Shown in pieces: positions 26,401 to 34,415 of a DNA stretch of 64,000 bases. The DNA is taken from NCBI GenBank assembly GCA_028824125.1, contig JAPPES010000085.1:3071-67070 (forward strand), in the 5' to 3' direction. Origin of the DNA: Candidatus Poribacteria bacterium (GTDB lineage Bacteria > Poribacteria > WGA-4E > WGA-3G). Below the pieces are notes generated by a model. It was given only the letters and a program-made list of their open reading frames with translations. It had not been told where the DNA came from and did no database searches. The translations under genes were made by a program, and so were the position numbers. Position 1 is the first letter of the stretch, and every line of letters starts with the position of its first letter.

Positions 26401-27058
26401 TCCTAAGGAAGATTTTCTGATCCAAGATGTATTTGGAAAATCTTTATTGTTAGAGCTTGAAACGGTTGAAAATAGTCTTTTTCAGAGTCAATTAATAATT
26501 TCCGAATCTGATTTTACGAAATACTTTCCGAATCAAAGTGGGTATCAATTTTTTCTGATTAAGACACCACCTGAATTGCGAGAAGAAACATTACAGACGC
26601 TTGAGAAAACATTGGAAGACTACGGCTTTGACGTTACGTCAGCATCAGAGCGATTGGCAAGTTTTCGCGCTGTTGAAAATACCTATATCTCCACTTTCCA
26701 AAGTCTTGGAGGACTGGGAGTACTACTCGGCACTTTCGGCTTAGCACTGGTTCTATTTAGAAATATTATTGAACGGCGAGGTGAATTAGCAACCTTGCGT
26801 GCTTTCGGTTTCCGTCGACAACTGCTCTCCAAAATATTGTTCATTGAAAGCTGCTTTCTCCTGACAATTGGGATGCTCATTGGGATTGTCGCTGGATTCG
26901 TTGCAATTCTCGGTTCACAAGGGCACTTGCCCGCATTTCCATGGTTATCGCTCACGATTACCTTGTTATTCATTTTCGGATTTGGTATAATTGCAAATAG
27001 TATTGCCGTTGCTGTAGCACTAAGAAGCCCGTTATTGTCAACCTTGAAAACGGAATAG
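23498..27058 (+). CDS. Large FtsX/MacB-type ABC permease
   Basis: About 1186 residues, unusually large because two FtsX units are joined. An N-terminal membrane helix (IHLIVALCTAVATGVLAGALIVGDSM) is followed by a MacB-type periplasmic domain, an FtsX block of three helices (about residues 530-660: GFIIIAVALLVGMVFRIG, ILITSIGSILGCLLAIG, LSGALISLLVVIFSI), further helices at about 690-800, a second periplasmic domain, and a final FtsX block (GGLGVLLGTFGLALVLF to the end, LLFIFGFGIIANSIAVAVAL). This matches the YbbP-like large permeases. It follows the ATPase by 10 nt (a GTG start overlapping the ATPase is possible). The substrate is unknown; lipoprotein or lipid export is likely. Confidence 0.85.
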   Translation: MRTFWRTAKHYWQIHLIVALCTAVATGVLAGALIVGDSMRGSLRDITLERLGSIQHALIADHFFKPDILNRQHTVPAILLNGTVVAAETETRASKVNVYGVDDTFFRLWKNSAVPNLSSATDNPFADIVINEALQNELKVQIGDAILVNFPQAVEIHPEFLLGKRDASDVIQRLRLVVSDVVPTENAGRFSLHAHQSLPLNAYISLPVLQKALTQSGKVNALFTTDADPILPEDLSLNLTTLRLSIMEQQNHFDLQSTQFLIEPVLSEAALSVASENDIPTLPTLTYLANTISTIDSSQQNESTGNTKQIPYSTILAVPLEKGEFVKLVSRLTIEIEQETVASKLNTPTPSDELSEIYLNTWAADDLGVKVGDIINLTYYSVNAEEEYVTENAQFILKGIVPIEDIAADTNLIPKFPGIHDTADISEWEPPFTIDYSLIRSRDETYWDEYKTTPKAYVSLDVGKRLWQNRFGDLTTIRMGAVPGQDIEATISLFETEFLKKIEPEQIGFQFLSLKEEGLNASSGSTDFGMLFSSLSGFIIIAVALLVGMVFRIGVEQRAREVGILQAVGYTLPKIRRRFLFEGILITSIGSILGCLLAIGYAKLMIFGLQTWWLPAIGTPFMKLHINLLSLLSGALISLLVVIFSIRMTVRKLGKATTISLLAGQTDFQEINSESKIKNVNKSGFRAATITACIAGIFIGALGVGRLLFGGWAGDIVLLLIAICFGIILRRVLQRSKGTNSNLIPKNINIISLFFSIGIIIGVLLTYFPFVVRISELCFALIEHPVVQFIILTITILSLGWTVFSKWLSSQQVSKQLSRVQFALKNAARQPARSKTCVTTISLACCIIVAVGANRHDALPETEYAFVAESSLPLHHSLRTPDGRLELGFDTGESELLSKSVVVPFRVLPGEDVSCLNLYQPQKPQILGASDAMLNEDPWQILKLENSQQGKIHAIGDEKSLRWILHHNPKEDFLIQDVFGKSLLLELETVENSLFQSQLIISESDFTKYFPNQSGYQFFLIKTPPELREETLQTLEKTLEDYGFDVTSASERLASFRAVENTYISTFQSLGGLGVLLGTFGLALVLFRNIIERRGELATLRAFGFRRQLLSKILFIESCFLLTIGMLIGIVAGFVAILGSQGHLPAFPWLSLTITLLFIFGFGIIANSIAVAVALRSPLLSTLKTE

Positions 27059-27092
27059 AAAACAAGATTTAATTGTTTGTGTCAGAAATTTT

Positions 27093-27683
27093 ATGATGCG
27101 CTCTATTTGGACAATTCCCGCAACCTTTATATTCGTTTTATCACTTCTAATGCTGGTCAGTTGTTCAAACGACGCAGAAACTGATGCCGCTACTGCCTTG
27201 AACCACACTCAACAAGGGTGGCATGCTTACAAGTTGGGCGACTATACGCAAGCACTGCTCAGTTTTGAACGTGCGCTCAATATTGATCCAGAATTCGCTG
27301 ATGCCCATAATGGCGTTGGATGGAGCCATCTAAGCCTTTCGCTGACGCTACCATTGGTACAAGAAGCATTCCAAAATGCGCTGCGTTACGACGCATCTAA
27401 TGCTGATGCGTGGGTAGGTTTAGCAAATGTGCTTTATTTACGTTACAAGGATAGTTCTGATTTCATCGATGCAATCCGAGCGATTGATAACGCGCTACAA
27501 GCTGATGCACAGTACCTCTATCGGCATGATTATGATTCTAACGCTGAATTATATGCGTTGAAGGCAGCGTGCTATCTCTATCTCGGAGAGAGACAATTGG
27601 CAAAACAAGAAGTTGATAAAACTCTAAAAATTAATGCTGAAAACAAAACGGCTATTGTACTTGAAAATATGTTGAAGGAATAA
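27093..27683 (+). CDS. TPR lipoprotein
   Basis: 196 residues. Lipobox MLVSC with Cys24. After a short acidic linker come three to four TPR units (QQGWHAYKLGDYTQALLSFERALNIDPEFADAHNGVGW; further units at about 85-120 and 150-190). It should be anchored to a membrane and act as a protein-binding scaffold. It lies 34 nt after the permease gene and 26 nt before purC and may share the transport operon. Confidence 0.75.
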   Translation: MMRSIWTIPATFIFVLSLLMLVSCSNDAETDAATALNHTQQGWHAYKLGDYTQALLSFERALNIDPEFADAHNGVGWSHLSLSLTLPLVQEAFQNALRYDASNADAWVGLANVLYLRYKDSSDFIDAIRAIDNALQADAQYLYRHDYDSNAELYALKAACYLYLGERQLAKQEVDKTLKINAENKTAIVLENMLKE

Positions 27684-27709
27684 TGAAAATATAAATTTGG
27701 GAGAAAAAT

Positions 27710-28606
27710 ATGTCTCAAAATGTTATTACGTCCACCAATTTAACAAACTATACGCCAGCGCATCGCGGAAAAGTCCGCGATCTTTACGACCTCGGAGATG
27801 AGTTTCTGATTATCTCTACGGATCGAATATCTGCATTTGATGTCGTCCTACCGAACGGTATTCCTGATAAGGGGAAAGTTTTAACCGGATTGTCCAAATT
27901 CTGGTTCAATTATACCAAATCTGTTGTAGATAATCATGTTATAGCCACAGAAGTTGAAGAATATCCGGACGCATTACAGGCAGATGTGGACCTATTAGAA
28001 GGACGTTCAATGCTTGTCCGTAAAGCGGAACGTGTTGATGTTGAATGCGTAGTACGCGGTTATCTTGCCGGTTCAGGATGGGCTTCGTATCAGAAGACAG
28101 AAGAAATATGTGGACAGAAACTCCCATCGGGGTTACGTGAATCGGAACGGTTACCAGAACTTTTATTCACACCCACAACAAAGGCGGAACAAGGTGAACA
28201 TGACGAACCTATTACTATTGATGAAATGCGAAATCAGGTTGGAACTGACCTCACTGATAAATTAATTGACATTAGTTTTGCGCTATTCAAAGCTGCAAGT
28301 CAGCATGCTGAAAACTCAGGTATTATCCTGTGTGACACAAAATTTGAATTTGGGCAATGTGATGGTAAGTTGATACTTATAGATGAGGTTTTCACGCCAG
28401 ATTCGTCCCGTTTTTGGCCTGCACATCTGTATGAACCCGGAAAACCACAGCAGAGTTTTGATAAGCAGTTCGTTCGGGATTACCTCTCTGAAATCGGTTG
28501 GAACAAGCAACCCCCTGCACCTGAATTACCGGATACCGTTATTACAAAAACGAGTGAAAAATACAGAGAAGCATATAGGCTCATTGTAGGAGAAGAACTC
28601 ACTTAA
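27710..28606 (+). CDS. purC: Phosphoribosylaminoimidazole-succinocarboxamide synthase
   Basis: 298 residues, ribosome binding site GGGAG. PurC condenses CAIR with aspartate using ATP in purine synthesis. Diagnostic segments are HRGKVRDLYDLGDEFLIISTDRISAFDVVLPNGIPDKGKVL (ATP-binding), VRKAERVDVECVVRGYLAGSGW, TTKAEQGEHDEPI and ILCDTKFEFG, then LIDEVFTPDSSRFWP. The length fits the roughly 300-residue eukaryote/actinobacterial-like subgroup rather than the 237-residue E. coli form. No other purine genes are adjacent. Confidence 0.95.
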   Translation: MSQNVITSTNLTNYTPAHRGKVRDLYDLGDEFLIISTDRISAFDVVLPNGIPDKGKVLTGLSKFWFNYTKSVVDNHVIATEVEEYPDALQADVDLLEGRSMLVRKAERVDVECVVRGYLAGSGWASYQKTEEICGQKLPSGLRESERLPELLFTPTTKAEQGEHDEPITIDEMRNQVGTDLTDKLIDISFALFKAASQHAENSGIILCDTKFEFGQCDGKLILIDEVFTPDSSRFWPAHLYEPGKPQQSFDKQFVRDYLSEIGWNKQPPAPELPDTVITKTSEKYREAYRLIVGEELT

Positions 28607-28914
28607 TCCCGATTTGCCAGGTTCAGTAGGGGCGGTTTCCTAATCGCACCATAGTCGTCAATTTAAGAAGACAAGCGTTCGTAGTCGCGAATTCATTGCC
28701 AAACGCGCGTTTGGAATTTGGCACTTCGGACATTCTGTAGGAGCGAGCTTTGCTCGCGACCCTGCGTCCGATGTCGCGAGCAAAGCTCGCTCCTACAAGA
28801 AGAAAATCGGGCTTCCAAAGCCCTCCAACAAGAAAATCAGGCACTAAATTGACACATAAGATGCGGTTTCCTAACCGCACCTTTTATCCAAGTTCAGCGA
28901 ATTCCGCTGTCCTA
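28607..28914. repeat. Intergenic REP-rich region with a 25-bp-arm inverted repeat
   Basis: No gene. It contains loop-conserved hairpins at about 28627-28648 and 28861-28882, the tcgtagtcgcgaattcattgcc repeat, the ccctccaacaag piece, and at 28736-28797 a perfect inverted repeat. The arms 28736-28760 and 28773-28797 (TGTAGGAGCGAGCTTTGCTC then GCGAC and the complement) are separated by 12 nt, and each arm is itself palindromic (GCGAGC-TTT-GCTCGC). Confidence 0.75.
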
Positions 28915-29394
28915 TTATTCCACATAAAAAAGATGACTACGTTCAAAGAGTCCATCAAGAAAAATTTCAACGAACCATTCGCCCGTTGCAAATTGATTAC
29001 CTCTTAACCCACGTTCTGGAGCGTCAATATAAAACCATGTTATCTTTTCACCAGTTGTTGAAGAAATAGTTCGTTCCTCACTCCAAAATGGCGGATCGTC
29101 TAAGTCGTCTTCAGGCGAAAACCACGAAACCTTGACCGTATGTGATTCGTCAATATTTTCCCATAAAAGCCATAAAAACACTTGATCGTTTACTTCAGCA
29201 CTAAACGTATCGGTTATACCGTCAGGGCGGTCTTCATGGACTGAAATAGCCAAAACTGATTCTGTGATATTAGGTTCTCCGCGCCCCAGATCAATCGTGC
29301 CACTGCCGCCAGAACGGGTTTCTTCACAACCGTTCAAAATAATTACAAAAGGAAGTAGCACTATCACCAAAAATGATGTGTATTTTCGTTTCAT
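28915..29394 (-). CDS. Small lipoprotein of unknown function
   Basis: 159 residues from the ATG at 29394, chosen for AAGGAG 7 nt upstream; longer frames add no sensible sequence. Lipobox ILNGC with Cys23. The mature part has a Gly-rich linker and a beta-rich domain (ISVHEDRPDGITDTFSAEV ... FLWLLWENIDESHTVKVSWF ... GNQFATGEWFVEIFLDG) that looks like an immunoglobulin-like or carbohydrate-binding sandwich. I do not recognise the family. It is divergent from the sigma factor operon. Confidence 0.65.
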   Translation of the reverse strand: MKRKYTSFLVIVLLPFVIILNGCEETRSGGSGTIDLGRGEPNITESVLAISVHEDRPDGITDTFSAEVNDQVFLWLLWENIDESHTVKVSWFSPEDDLDDPPFWSEERTISSTTGEKITWFYIDAPERGLRGNQFATGEWFVEIFLDGLFERSHLFYVE

Positions 29395-29577
29395 TAGAGA
29401 TTCTCCTTGGATATAGATTTTGTTGTTTCTTTGCAGAGGACGTTTTTTGATGCACAAACTGACAGTTTGTACTACATACAATAGACTCACCCACGCTTTA
29501 GCAGGTAGAGTATGTCACAAGTAAATTCTAACACACCCGCGTGTTTTCTGCAAACCTATTTGGCAACTTCTATATCG
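29395..29577. other. Divergent intergenic region upstream of the ECF operon
   Basis: No gene. It contains the palindrome ACAAACTGACAGTTTGT (about 29455-29471), one of a recurring family, and the inverted repeat ACACACCCGCGTGTT near 29531-29545. Confidence 0.5.
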
Positions 29578-29628
29578 GGCAAGATCGATCTTGCCAATTT
29601 TGACATAAAACCGCAATTCCTGTAAACT
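29578..29628 (+). promoter_or_regulatory. Promoter and palindromic operator of the ECF sigma operon
   Basis: GGCAAGATCGATCTTGCC at 29578-29595 is a perfect 18-bp palindrome. Four nt later comes TTGACA (29600-29605), a 17-nt spacer and TAAACT (29623-29628). The palindrome sits just upstream of the -35 box, a position suited to an activator (or repressor) dimer. Confidence 0.55.
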
Positions 29629-29694
29629 CTATGAAACACATCTACGTTAAAAGAGTAAGTTGTTCATAAAACTGAACGAAAGTCTGGCAAAGTG

Positions 29695-30276
29695 ATGGAT
29701 AAATTAATTGACGATGAAATGCTTGTTACGCAGTTCAAATCGGGCAGTCAAAAGGCTTTTGATGAATTAATGAAACGCTATGAACGTAAAATCTTCGGTT
29801 ATCTTCTGCGGTCTGTTCGGAATTACGAAGATGCTGAAGAGTTAACGCTTGAAGTGTTTTTCAAGGCATACCGTGCTCTTGCGTCATGGGAACCGAAAGC
29901 AAAATTTTCAACATGGCTTTATACGATTGCCTCTAACCTTGCTATTGACTATCATCGTTCTAAAGCGCGAAAACCGGTCTATATGTTAGAAGATGAAGAT
30001 GTCATTGAAGCAAGAGTCGTTGCGACAGACATATCGAGTAACCCCGAAAAACAGCTCGAAGAAAAGGAACTTGGACGCATCATCCGCGAAGCTGTAGACG
30101 AACTCTCCGCAAAACAGAAATCTGTTTTTATGTTAACCCGATATGAAGGTTTACAGATTAAGGAGGTTGCCGAAACACTCGGAATGGCTGAAGGGACCGT
30201 TAAGATTCATCTACATCGCGCAATGAAAAAATTACAAACTTTGCTACGACCTTTATGGGAAAATAATGAGATATAG
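29695..30276 (+). CDS. ECF RNA polymerase sigma factor
   Basis: About 193 residues. Region 2: FDELMKRYERKIFGYLLRSVRNYEDAEELTLEVFFKAYRAL, with FSTWLYTIASNLAIDYHR (2.3/2.4). Region 4: ELSAKQKSVFMLTRYEGLQIKEVAETLGMAEGTVKIHLHRAMKKLQ. It recruits core polymerase to a stress or envelope regulon. GTG 29692 directly precedes ATG 29695, and either may start. The anti-sigma gene follows by 11 nt with a good ribosome binding site, the usual arrangement. Confidence 0.92.
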   Translation: MDKLIDDEMLVTQFKSGSQKAFDELMKRYERKIFGYLLRSVRNYEDAEELTLEVFFKAYRALASWEPKAKFSTWLYTIASNLAIDYHRSKARKPVYMLEDEDVIEARVVATDISSNPEKQLEEKELGRIIREAVDELSAKQKSVFMLTRYEGLQIKEVAETLGMAEGTVKIHLHRAMKKLQTLLRPLWENNEI

Positions 30277-30287
30277 GAGGTTTATCC

Positions 30288-30905
30288 ATGCCTAAATGTA
30301 ATAAATCTGAAGCACAAGCGATTGATTATGTATACGGTGAGTTAGACGCATCACAAGTAGCAGATTTTGAACATCATCTGTCTACATGTGATAGCTGCAC
30401 CAGAAAAGTCAACACTTATAAGCATGTGCTTCACCTTGTGGACGAAGCAGAGGCGGAATTAACGCCGCACATAATTGCGCCACGCAACCTTGAGGCGAAA
30501 TTATATAGGCGTCTCGCTGAGGTGCCACCTGTCAAACCCACACTAAGTTCCCGTTTATCAGATTTTGCAACGGGGTTGCTGTTAACTTTGCGAGAGCAAA
30601 AGGTTGTTAGTTTCTGTCTATTCATTTTTGCGGTAATTTCTATCGCGTTTTTCGTTGGAAATCCGTTCCGGCCTGCCCCAACTATTGACATAAGTCAAAT
30701 TGATTCTGCGGACGCACGCATTGAACAGTATAGAAATCAGGATATTCAACGGAGTATGGAAGATGTCCTGCGAAATAGACATCTTCGTAATTCAGATGGA
30801 TGGGATACAGTCAGTCAACTCAATCGGGTGAAAGACCAAGCACAGGGTACCAATTGGGCAAATATCGCCAAAAAACACCTGAAGAACGTTCATTCTGAAC
30901 TCTGA
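30288..30905 (+). CDS. ZAS-type anti-sigma factor, single membrane helix
   Basis: 205 residues, AGGAGG 7 nt before the ATG. The N-terminal zinc-binding anti-sigma motif is H30-x3-C34-x2-C37 (HHLSTCDSC) after a typical EAQAIDYVYGELD start; a membrane helix (about 105-123, VVSFCLFIFAVISIAFFVG) and a short periplasmic domain follow. It should hold the upstream sigma factor inactive at the membrane until an envelope signal arrives. Confidence 0.9.
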   Translation: MPKCNKSEAQAIDYVYGELDASQVADFEHHLSTCDSCTRKVNTYKHVLHLVDEAEAELTPHIIAPRNLEAKLYRRLAEVPPVKPTLSSRLSDFATGLLLTLREQKVVSFCLFIFAVISIAFFVGNPFRPAPTIDISQIDSADARIEQYRNQDIQRSMEDVLRNRHLRNSDGWDTVSQLNRVKDQAQGTNWANIAKKHLKNVHSEL

Positions 30906-30948
30906 TGTTACAGTTCTCAGATAGTTGTAGAAATTGAAAGAGTTTTAG

Positions 30949-32922
30949 GTGAAAAATTTGAAATTCGCTTCTATTCTCCAATGCGCCATGTTATATATGC
31001 TGCTAATGTCGCTGGTTTTATGCACTGCACACGCGCAGCTTGATGAAGTTACCTCCTTACTTAAAGAAAAGCGTTATACAGAAGCTGCCGCCAAGTTGGA
31101 GAAACTTGCAAAATCTGCCAAAGATATTGAAACTCGGAGTAGGTGCTACTACCAGCTTGGCGAGATATATTACAACTATACGCAGCAATATCCAGAGGCA
31201 TTAAAGGCGTATAAGAAAATCCTTAGTATGAGAGTCGATGGGTTGCCCATCGCTGAGATTTTTCTCTCCTATATTAAGACTGGTGATGTGTACAGTAGAA
31301 TGGGAGAATATGAGAAGGCTATTCATAGTTTCCGTACGCTTGTTGGCACGGCACCAGAAATACATTTCGTCCATAAAATCGGATTACAGAAAATACGAGA
31401 CATTCGAACTGCACTCAAAAATCTACAGATGCAGAAAGAGATTGTACGCACCTACAAAGGCACCCCGCTTGAAACGGTTGCCCAATTTCAGATTGCTGAA
31501 CTCTACCGAATGCATAACCAACTCAATCAACCGGAACGTGCAATTGAAATATATCAAGAATTGCTTAAAAAATATCCTACCGACAAGTTAGCTGCTGAAG
31601 CACAATGGCGGATCGCACATTTAAGGCATACGGTGTTGCATCAATTGCCGTTAGCAATTGATGCATACAAAAAAGTTGCGGACAACTATCCAACGAGCAA
31701 CTTCGCTGCCGAGGCACTTTTTCATATTGCAAATATTCATCGCGAGGAAGAGGCGTATCAACAAGCACTCACTGTATATGATTCAATTGATGAGAAATAC
31801 CCGAATTTCTGGAATATGCCCGCAGTTTTTTATTGGTCCGGCATTTGTTATGAGGAAACACAGAACTATTACGAAGCACGCAACGCTTTTAAAATTTACC
31901 TTAACGTTTACCTCCCGACACTTGATCCAGTGTACCTTGGACAGATTGCAATGTACGATAAAAGTATTGCGGAAGTGACCAAACTGGTACGGAGCAAAAT
32001 AGGAACGATAACGCAACGCATTCCTAAACACGAATTCGAAAAGATCGAGAAAGCAGTGGAAGATGGAAACTACGATGAAGCCTCAAAAATTGCGCGTAAT
32101 CTAATCAGTCATGCCCCAGATACACAATTTGCTAAGCAGGCTGCAGTACAACTTCGTTCGCTTAAACACCGCGCGGCAATTCAAAATTTACTTCTACAAA
32201 TTCAAGGTAATCAATTAAACATTGCCGAGAAAGTTAGAACAAAATTACAGATCGCTACTATCTATGAGCGCGAGCTACTGGACTATTCTAAAGCCGTTAA
32301 GGCTTATAATAAAATAGTGCAGGAGCATCCTGAATCGCCTTATGCAGCTGAAGCAAGTTACCGTATGGGCATTATTTATGTGGACGTACTTGAAAAACCA
32401 AACAGCGCGCTTAAAACTTTCAATGCTATTATAGAACAACATCCAAATACCTTACAGGCCATGATGGCAACCTTCCAAGTAGGTGAAATCTACAGGAAAC
32501 TCCAGCGATTTGACGAAGCATTGCAAGCTTATCAAACAACTATCAGCTATCCTGAACGCGAACTTTATCTGTCCGATGGATACAAAGATAGCTATGCAGA
32601 CAGAGCACTATTTCGCATCGGCAGGGTCCACTTTGAGGACCAACGGTATACTGATGCGCGCTTTGCCTTTGAGGAGTTTATCAAAAACCGCACCAGATCG
32701 CCACGGCTCGCCGCTGCGCATATCTACTTAGCAGTCATGCACCAAGAAAGCGGAGAAAAGGATGCCGCAGCAGATTATTACCAAAAAGCAGAAACGATGT
32801 TGACGAATAACCCTGTCCAAATGCAGATGGTCATAGATGAAGCAGGTACTCTCGGTTTCCAAAGTGCAGAGACTGTTATTAAATTCTTACAAGATCGTCA
32901 AAAACGGCTTAAAACCGAGTAG
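30949..32922 (+). CDS. Secreted TPR/tol-pal-type repeat protein
   Basis: 657 residues from GTG 30949. A signal peptide (about 1-29, ending CTAHA) is followed by at least eight TPR-like units typical of BamD/YbgF proteins (YQLGEIYYNYTQQYPEALKAYKKIL; EPERA-type units near 180, 240, 450 and 500; PYAAEASYRMGIIYVDVLEKP). It is predicted to lie in the periplasm or outer membrane face as a scaffold. Being third in the sigma/anti-sigma operon, it may be sensor input or a main product of that stress response (inference). Confidence 0.78.
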   Translation: MKNLKFASILQCAMLYMLLMSLVLCTAHAQLDEVTSLLKEKRYTEAAAKLEKLAKSAKDIETRSRCYYQLGEIYYNYTQQYPEALKAYKKILSMRVDGLPIAEIFLSYIKTGDVYSRMGEYEKAIHSFRTLVGTAPEIHFVHKIGLQKIRDIRTALKNLQMQKEIVRTYKGTPLETVAQFQIAELYRMHNQLNQPERAIEIYQELLKKYPTDKLAAEAQWRIAHLRHTVLHQLPLAIDAYKKVADNYPTSNFAAEALFHIANIHREEEAYQQALTVYDSIDEKYPNFWNMPAVFYWSGICYEETQNYYEARNAFKIYLNVYLPTLDPVYLGQIAMYDKSIAEVTKLVRSKIGTITQRIPKHEFEKIEKAVEDGNYDEASKIARNLISHAPDTQFAKQAAVQLRSLKHRAAIQNLLLQIQGNQLNIAEKVRTKLQIATIYERELLDYSKAVKAYNKIVQEHPESPYAAEASYRMGIIYVDVLEKPNSALKTFNAIIEQHPNTLQAMMATFQVGEIYRKLQRFDEALQAYQTTISYPERELYLSDGYKDSYADRALFRIGRVHFEDQRYTDARFAFEEFIKNRTRSPRLAAAHIYLAVMHQESGEKDAAADYYQKAETMLTNNPVQMQMVIDEAGTLGFQSAETVIKFLQDRQKRLKTE

Positions 32923-33080
32923 CTTTCAAGTCCCATTAGGTGAGGTTTCTTAACCTCGTTGGTGCAGCGTGTTTTGGTAAAAGTCTTTGTAGGGCAAACT
33001 GTTAGTTTGCGGACTCATAAACACAAACTAACAGTTTGTGTTACTATGTGGCAACTTAGATTATAGTAACTGAATACCAT
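32923..33080. repeat. Short intergenic palindromes
   Basis: Contains a loop-conserved hairpin (ggtgaggtttcttaacctcg, about 32939-32959), CAAACTGTTAGTTTG (about 32997-33011) and ACAAACTAACAGTTTGT (about 33022-33038), plus a ttatagtaact MITE-like end near 33060. Confidence 0.55.
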
Positions 33081-34148
33081 TTAATACCGTGCTTTATCTT
33101 CTGCTCCGATTATCTCGGCACCGATTGAAATCCCAAATTTATCTGCACATTCCTGAAGTTGATTTTTGATGGTATCCGGTATCTCAATCCCACTCTGTAG
33201 GCGTTCAGCACGGTAGCGGGATTCAAAATCACCTGGGGCTAAGACTTCATCAAATCCGTGTGCAGGTGGTGTAGCTTTAATAACATCTAAAAACGCACGA
33301 ACCCCTTTCTGGTATTCTGCTATCGGCGTAAAAGCGTTAACATCAATGGCTTGCATGAAGATACCACCCATTCGCCCTGTCTCAGCATCAAACGTTCCTG
33401 CCAATCCGCCGAGCAAACATGTAAACATTGCAAGCGCATATCCCTTATGTTTGCCAAATGCAAGAAGCGCGCCGCCATCGTAAAAATCAGCAGGTTTAAT
33501 ACTCGGTGCACCGTGTTTATCTAAAATACATCCTTCGGGCAATTCTGTCCCTTTGCTACGCGCAACCTGAATTTTACCTTCGGCAATCATACTTGTTGCG
33601 TAGTCAACAATAAATGGCGCATCATCACCTGTCGGGACACCGATAGCGAGCGGATTCGTGCTGAAAGTGCCTTGTGAACCACCATAAGGCACCGTTGGTC
33701 CTGCACCTTTGCCGCCCATTCCGACAGAAATTAGCCCGATACACCCTGCTCCCGCTGCTTCTTCCGCATACTCACCTAACCGACCAATATGTCCCGTGTT
33801 GAAAATACTCACACAACAAGAAGAAGATGTCTTTGCTTTTGCTATGGCTTTCCGGATTGACCATCGTGAAACATAGTGTCCAAAAGCCCCCTTCCCATCA
33901 ACGCGTAACGTGTTTTCAGTTTCGGAAACGACTTCAGGTTCTGCAGAAGGCTTTATGTTTCCAGCATCAATGCCTCTGATGTATGCTGGGATTCTGAGCA
34001 CACCGTGTGAATCATGACCTGCTAAATGAGCTTTAACAAGAATCTCGGCAACATCATCAGCAATATGTTGAGATGCGCCAGCAGCAACAAAAATCGTACG
34101 GGCAATCGCGTGAAGGTGAGGCGCGTGGAATAGATGCGTTTTTTCCAT
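33081..34148 (-). CDS. Malate/L-lactate dehydrogenase family oxidoreductase (Ldh_2)
   Basis: 355 residues, AAAGGA 8 nt upstream of the ATG. Family marks are ADILVKAHLAGHDSHGVLRIPAY-like (here EILVKAHLAGHDSHGVLRIPAYI), GAFGHYVSRWSIRKAIAKA, NTGHIGRLGEYAE, NPLAIGVPTGDDAPFIVDYATS and GHKGYALA-type FGKHKGYALAMF. These NAD(P)-dependent enzymes reduce 2-oxoacids or imines (malate, ureidoglycolate, 2,3-diketogulonate, pyrroline-2-carboxylate). The substrate here is not determined. A Glu-rich C-terminal tail (GAEIIGAEDKARY) is slightly longer than usual. Confidence 0.88.
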   Translation of the reverse strand: MEKTHLFHAPHLHAIARTIFVAAGASQHIADDVAEILVKAHLAGHDSHGVLRIPAYIRGIDAGNIKPSAEPEVVSETENTLRVDGKGAFGHYVSRWSIRKAIAKAKTSSSCCVSIFNTGHIGRLGEYAEEAAGAGCIGLISVGMGGKGAGPTVPYGGSQGTFSTNPLAIGVPTGDDAPFIVDYATSMIAEGKIQVARSKGTELPEGCILDKHGAPSIKPADFYDGGALLAFGKHKGYALAMFTCLLGGLAGTFDAETGRMGGIFMQAIDVNAFTPIAEYQKGVRAFLDVIKATPPAHGFDEVLAPGDFESRYRAERLQSGIEIPDTIKNQLQECADKFGISIGAEIIGAEDKARY

Positions 34149-34266
34149 ATATTCGTCCTTTGATATTTGAAAGTGTGTGGGTCCAAGATAATTGCGAAAA
34201 TCTACTCCTATTTTATGTGATATACTTTTTTTGTCAAGGAAAACATGATTGATGGGCAGGGTAATT

Positions 34267-34320
34267 TATAGTGAACTTTGAAATTATTGGGACACTTTGA
34301 TAAACCTGTTTCGGCATCTA
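34267..34320. mobile_element. Solitary MITE end (TATAGT family)
   Basis: tatagtgaactttgaaatta, then ttgggacactttgataaacc, nearly identical to the left end of copy 3 at 22478 but with no matching right end nearby, so a truncated relic. It lies upstream of the tandem selenoprotein array. A further piece, aaaatttctgtagtggag at about 34391-34408, copies the 3' end of the array genes. Confidence 0.5.
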
Positions 34321-34415
34321 TCTTTAGAACTGGTTTTACTCCTCCACAATAGCCTGCAAACTGCATCCGAAAATGTGTATAAGTGAATAAAAAATTTCTG
34401 TAGTGGAGCATTAAA

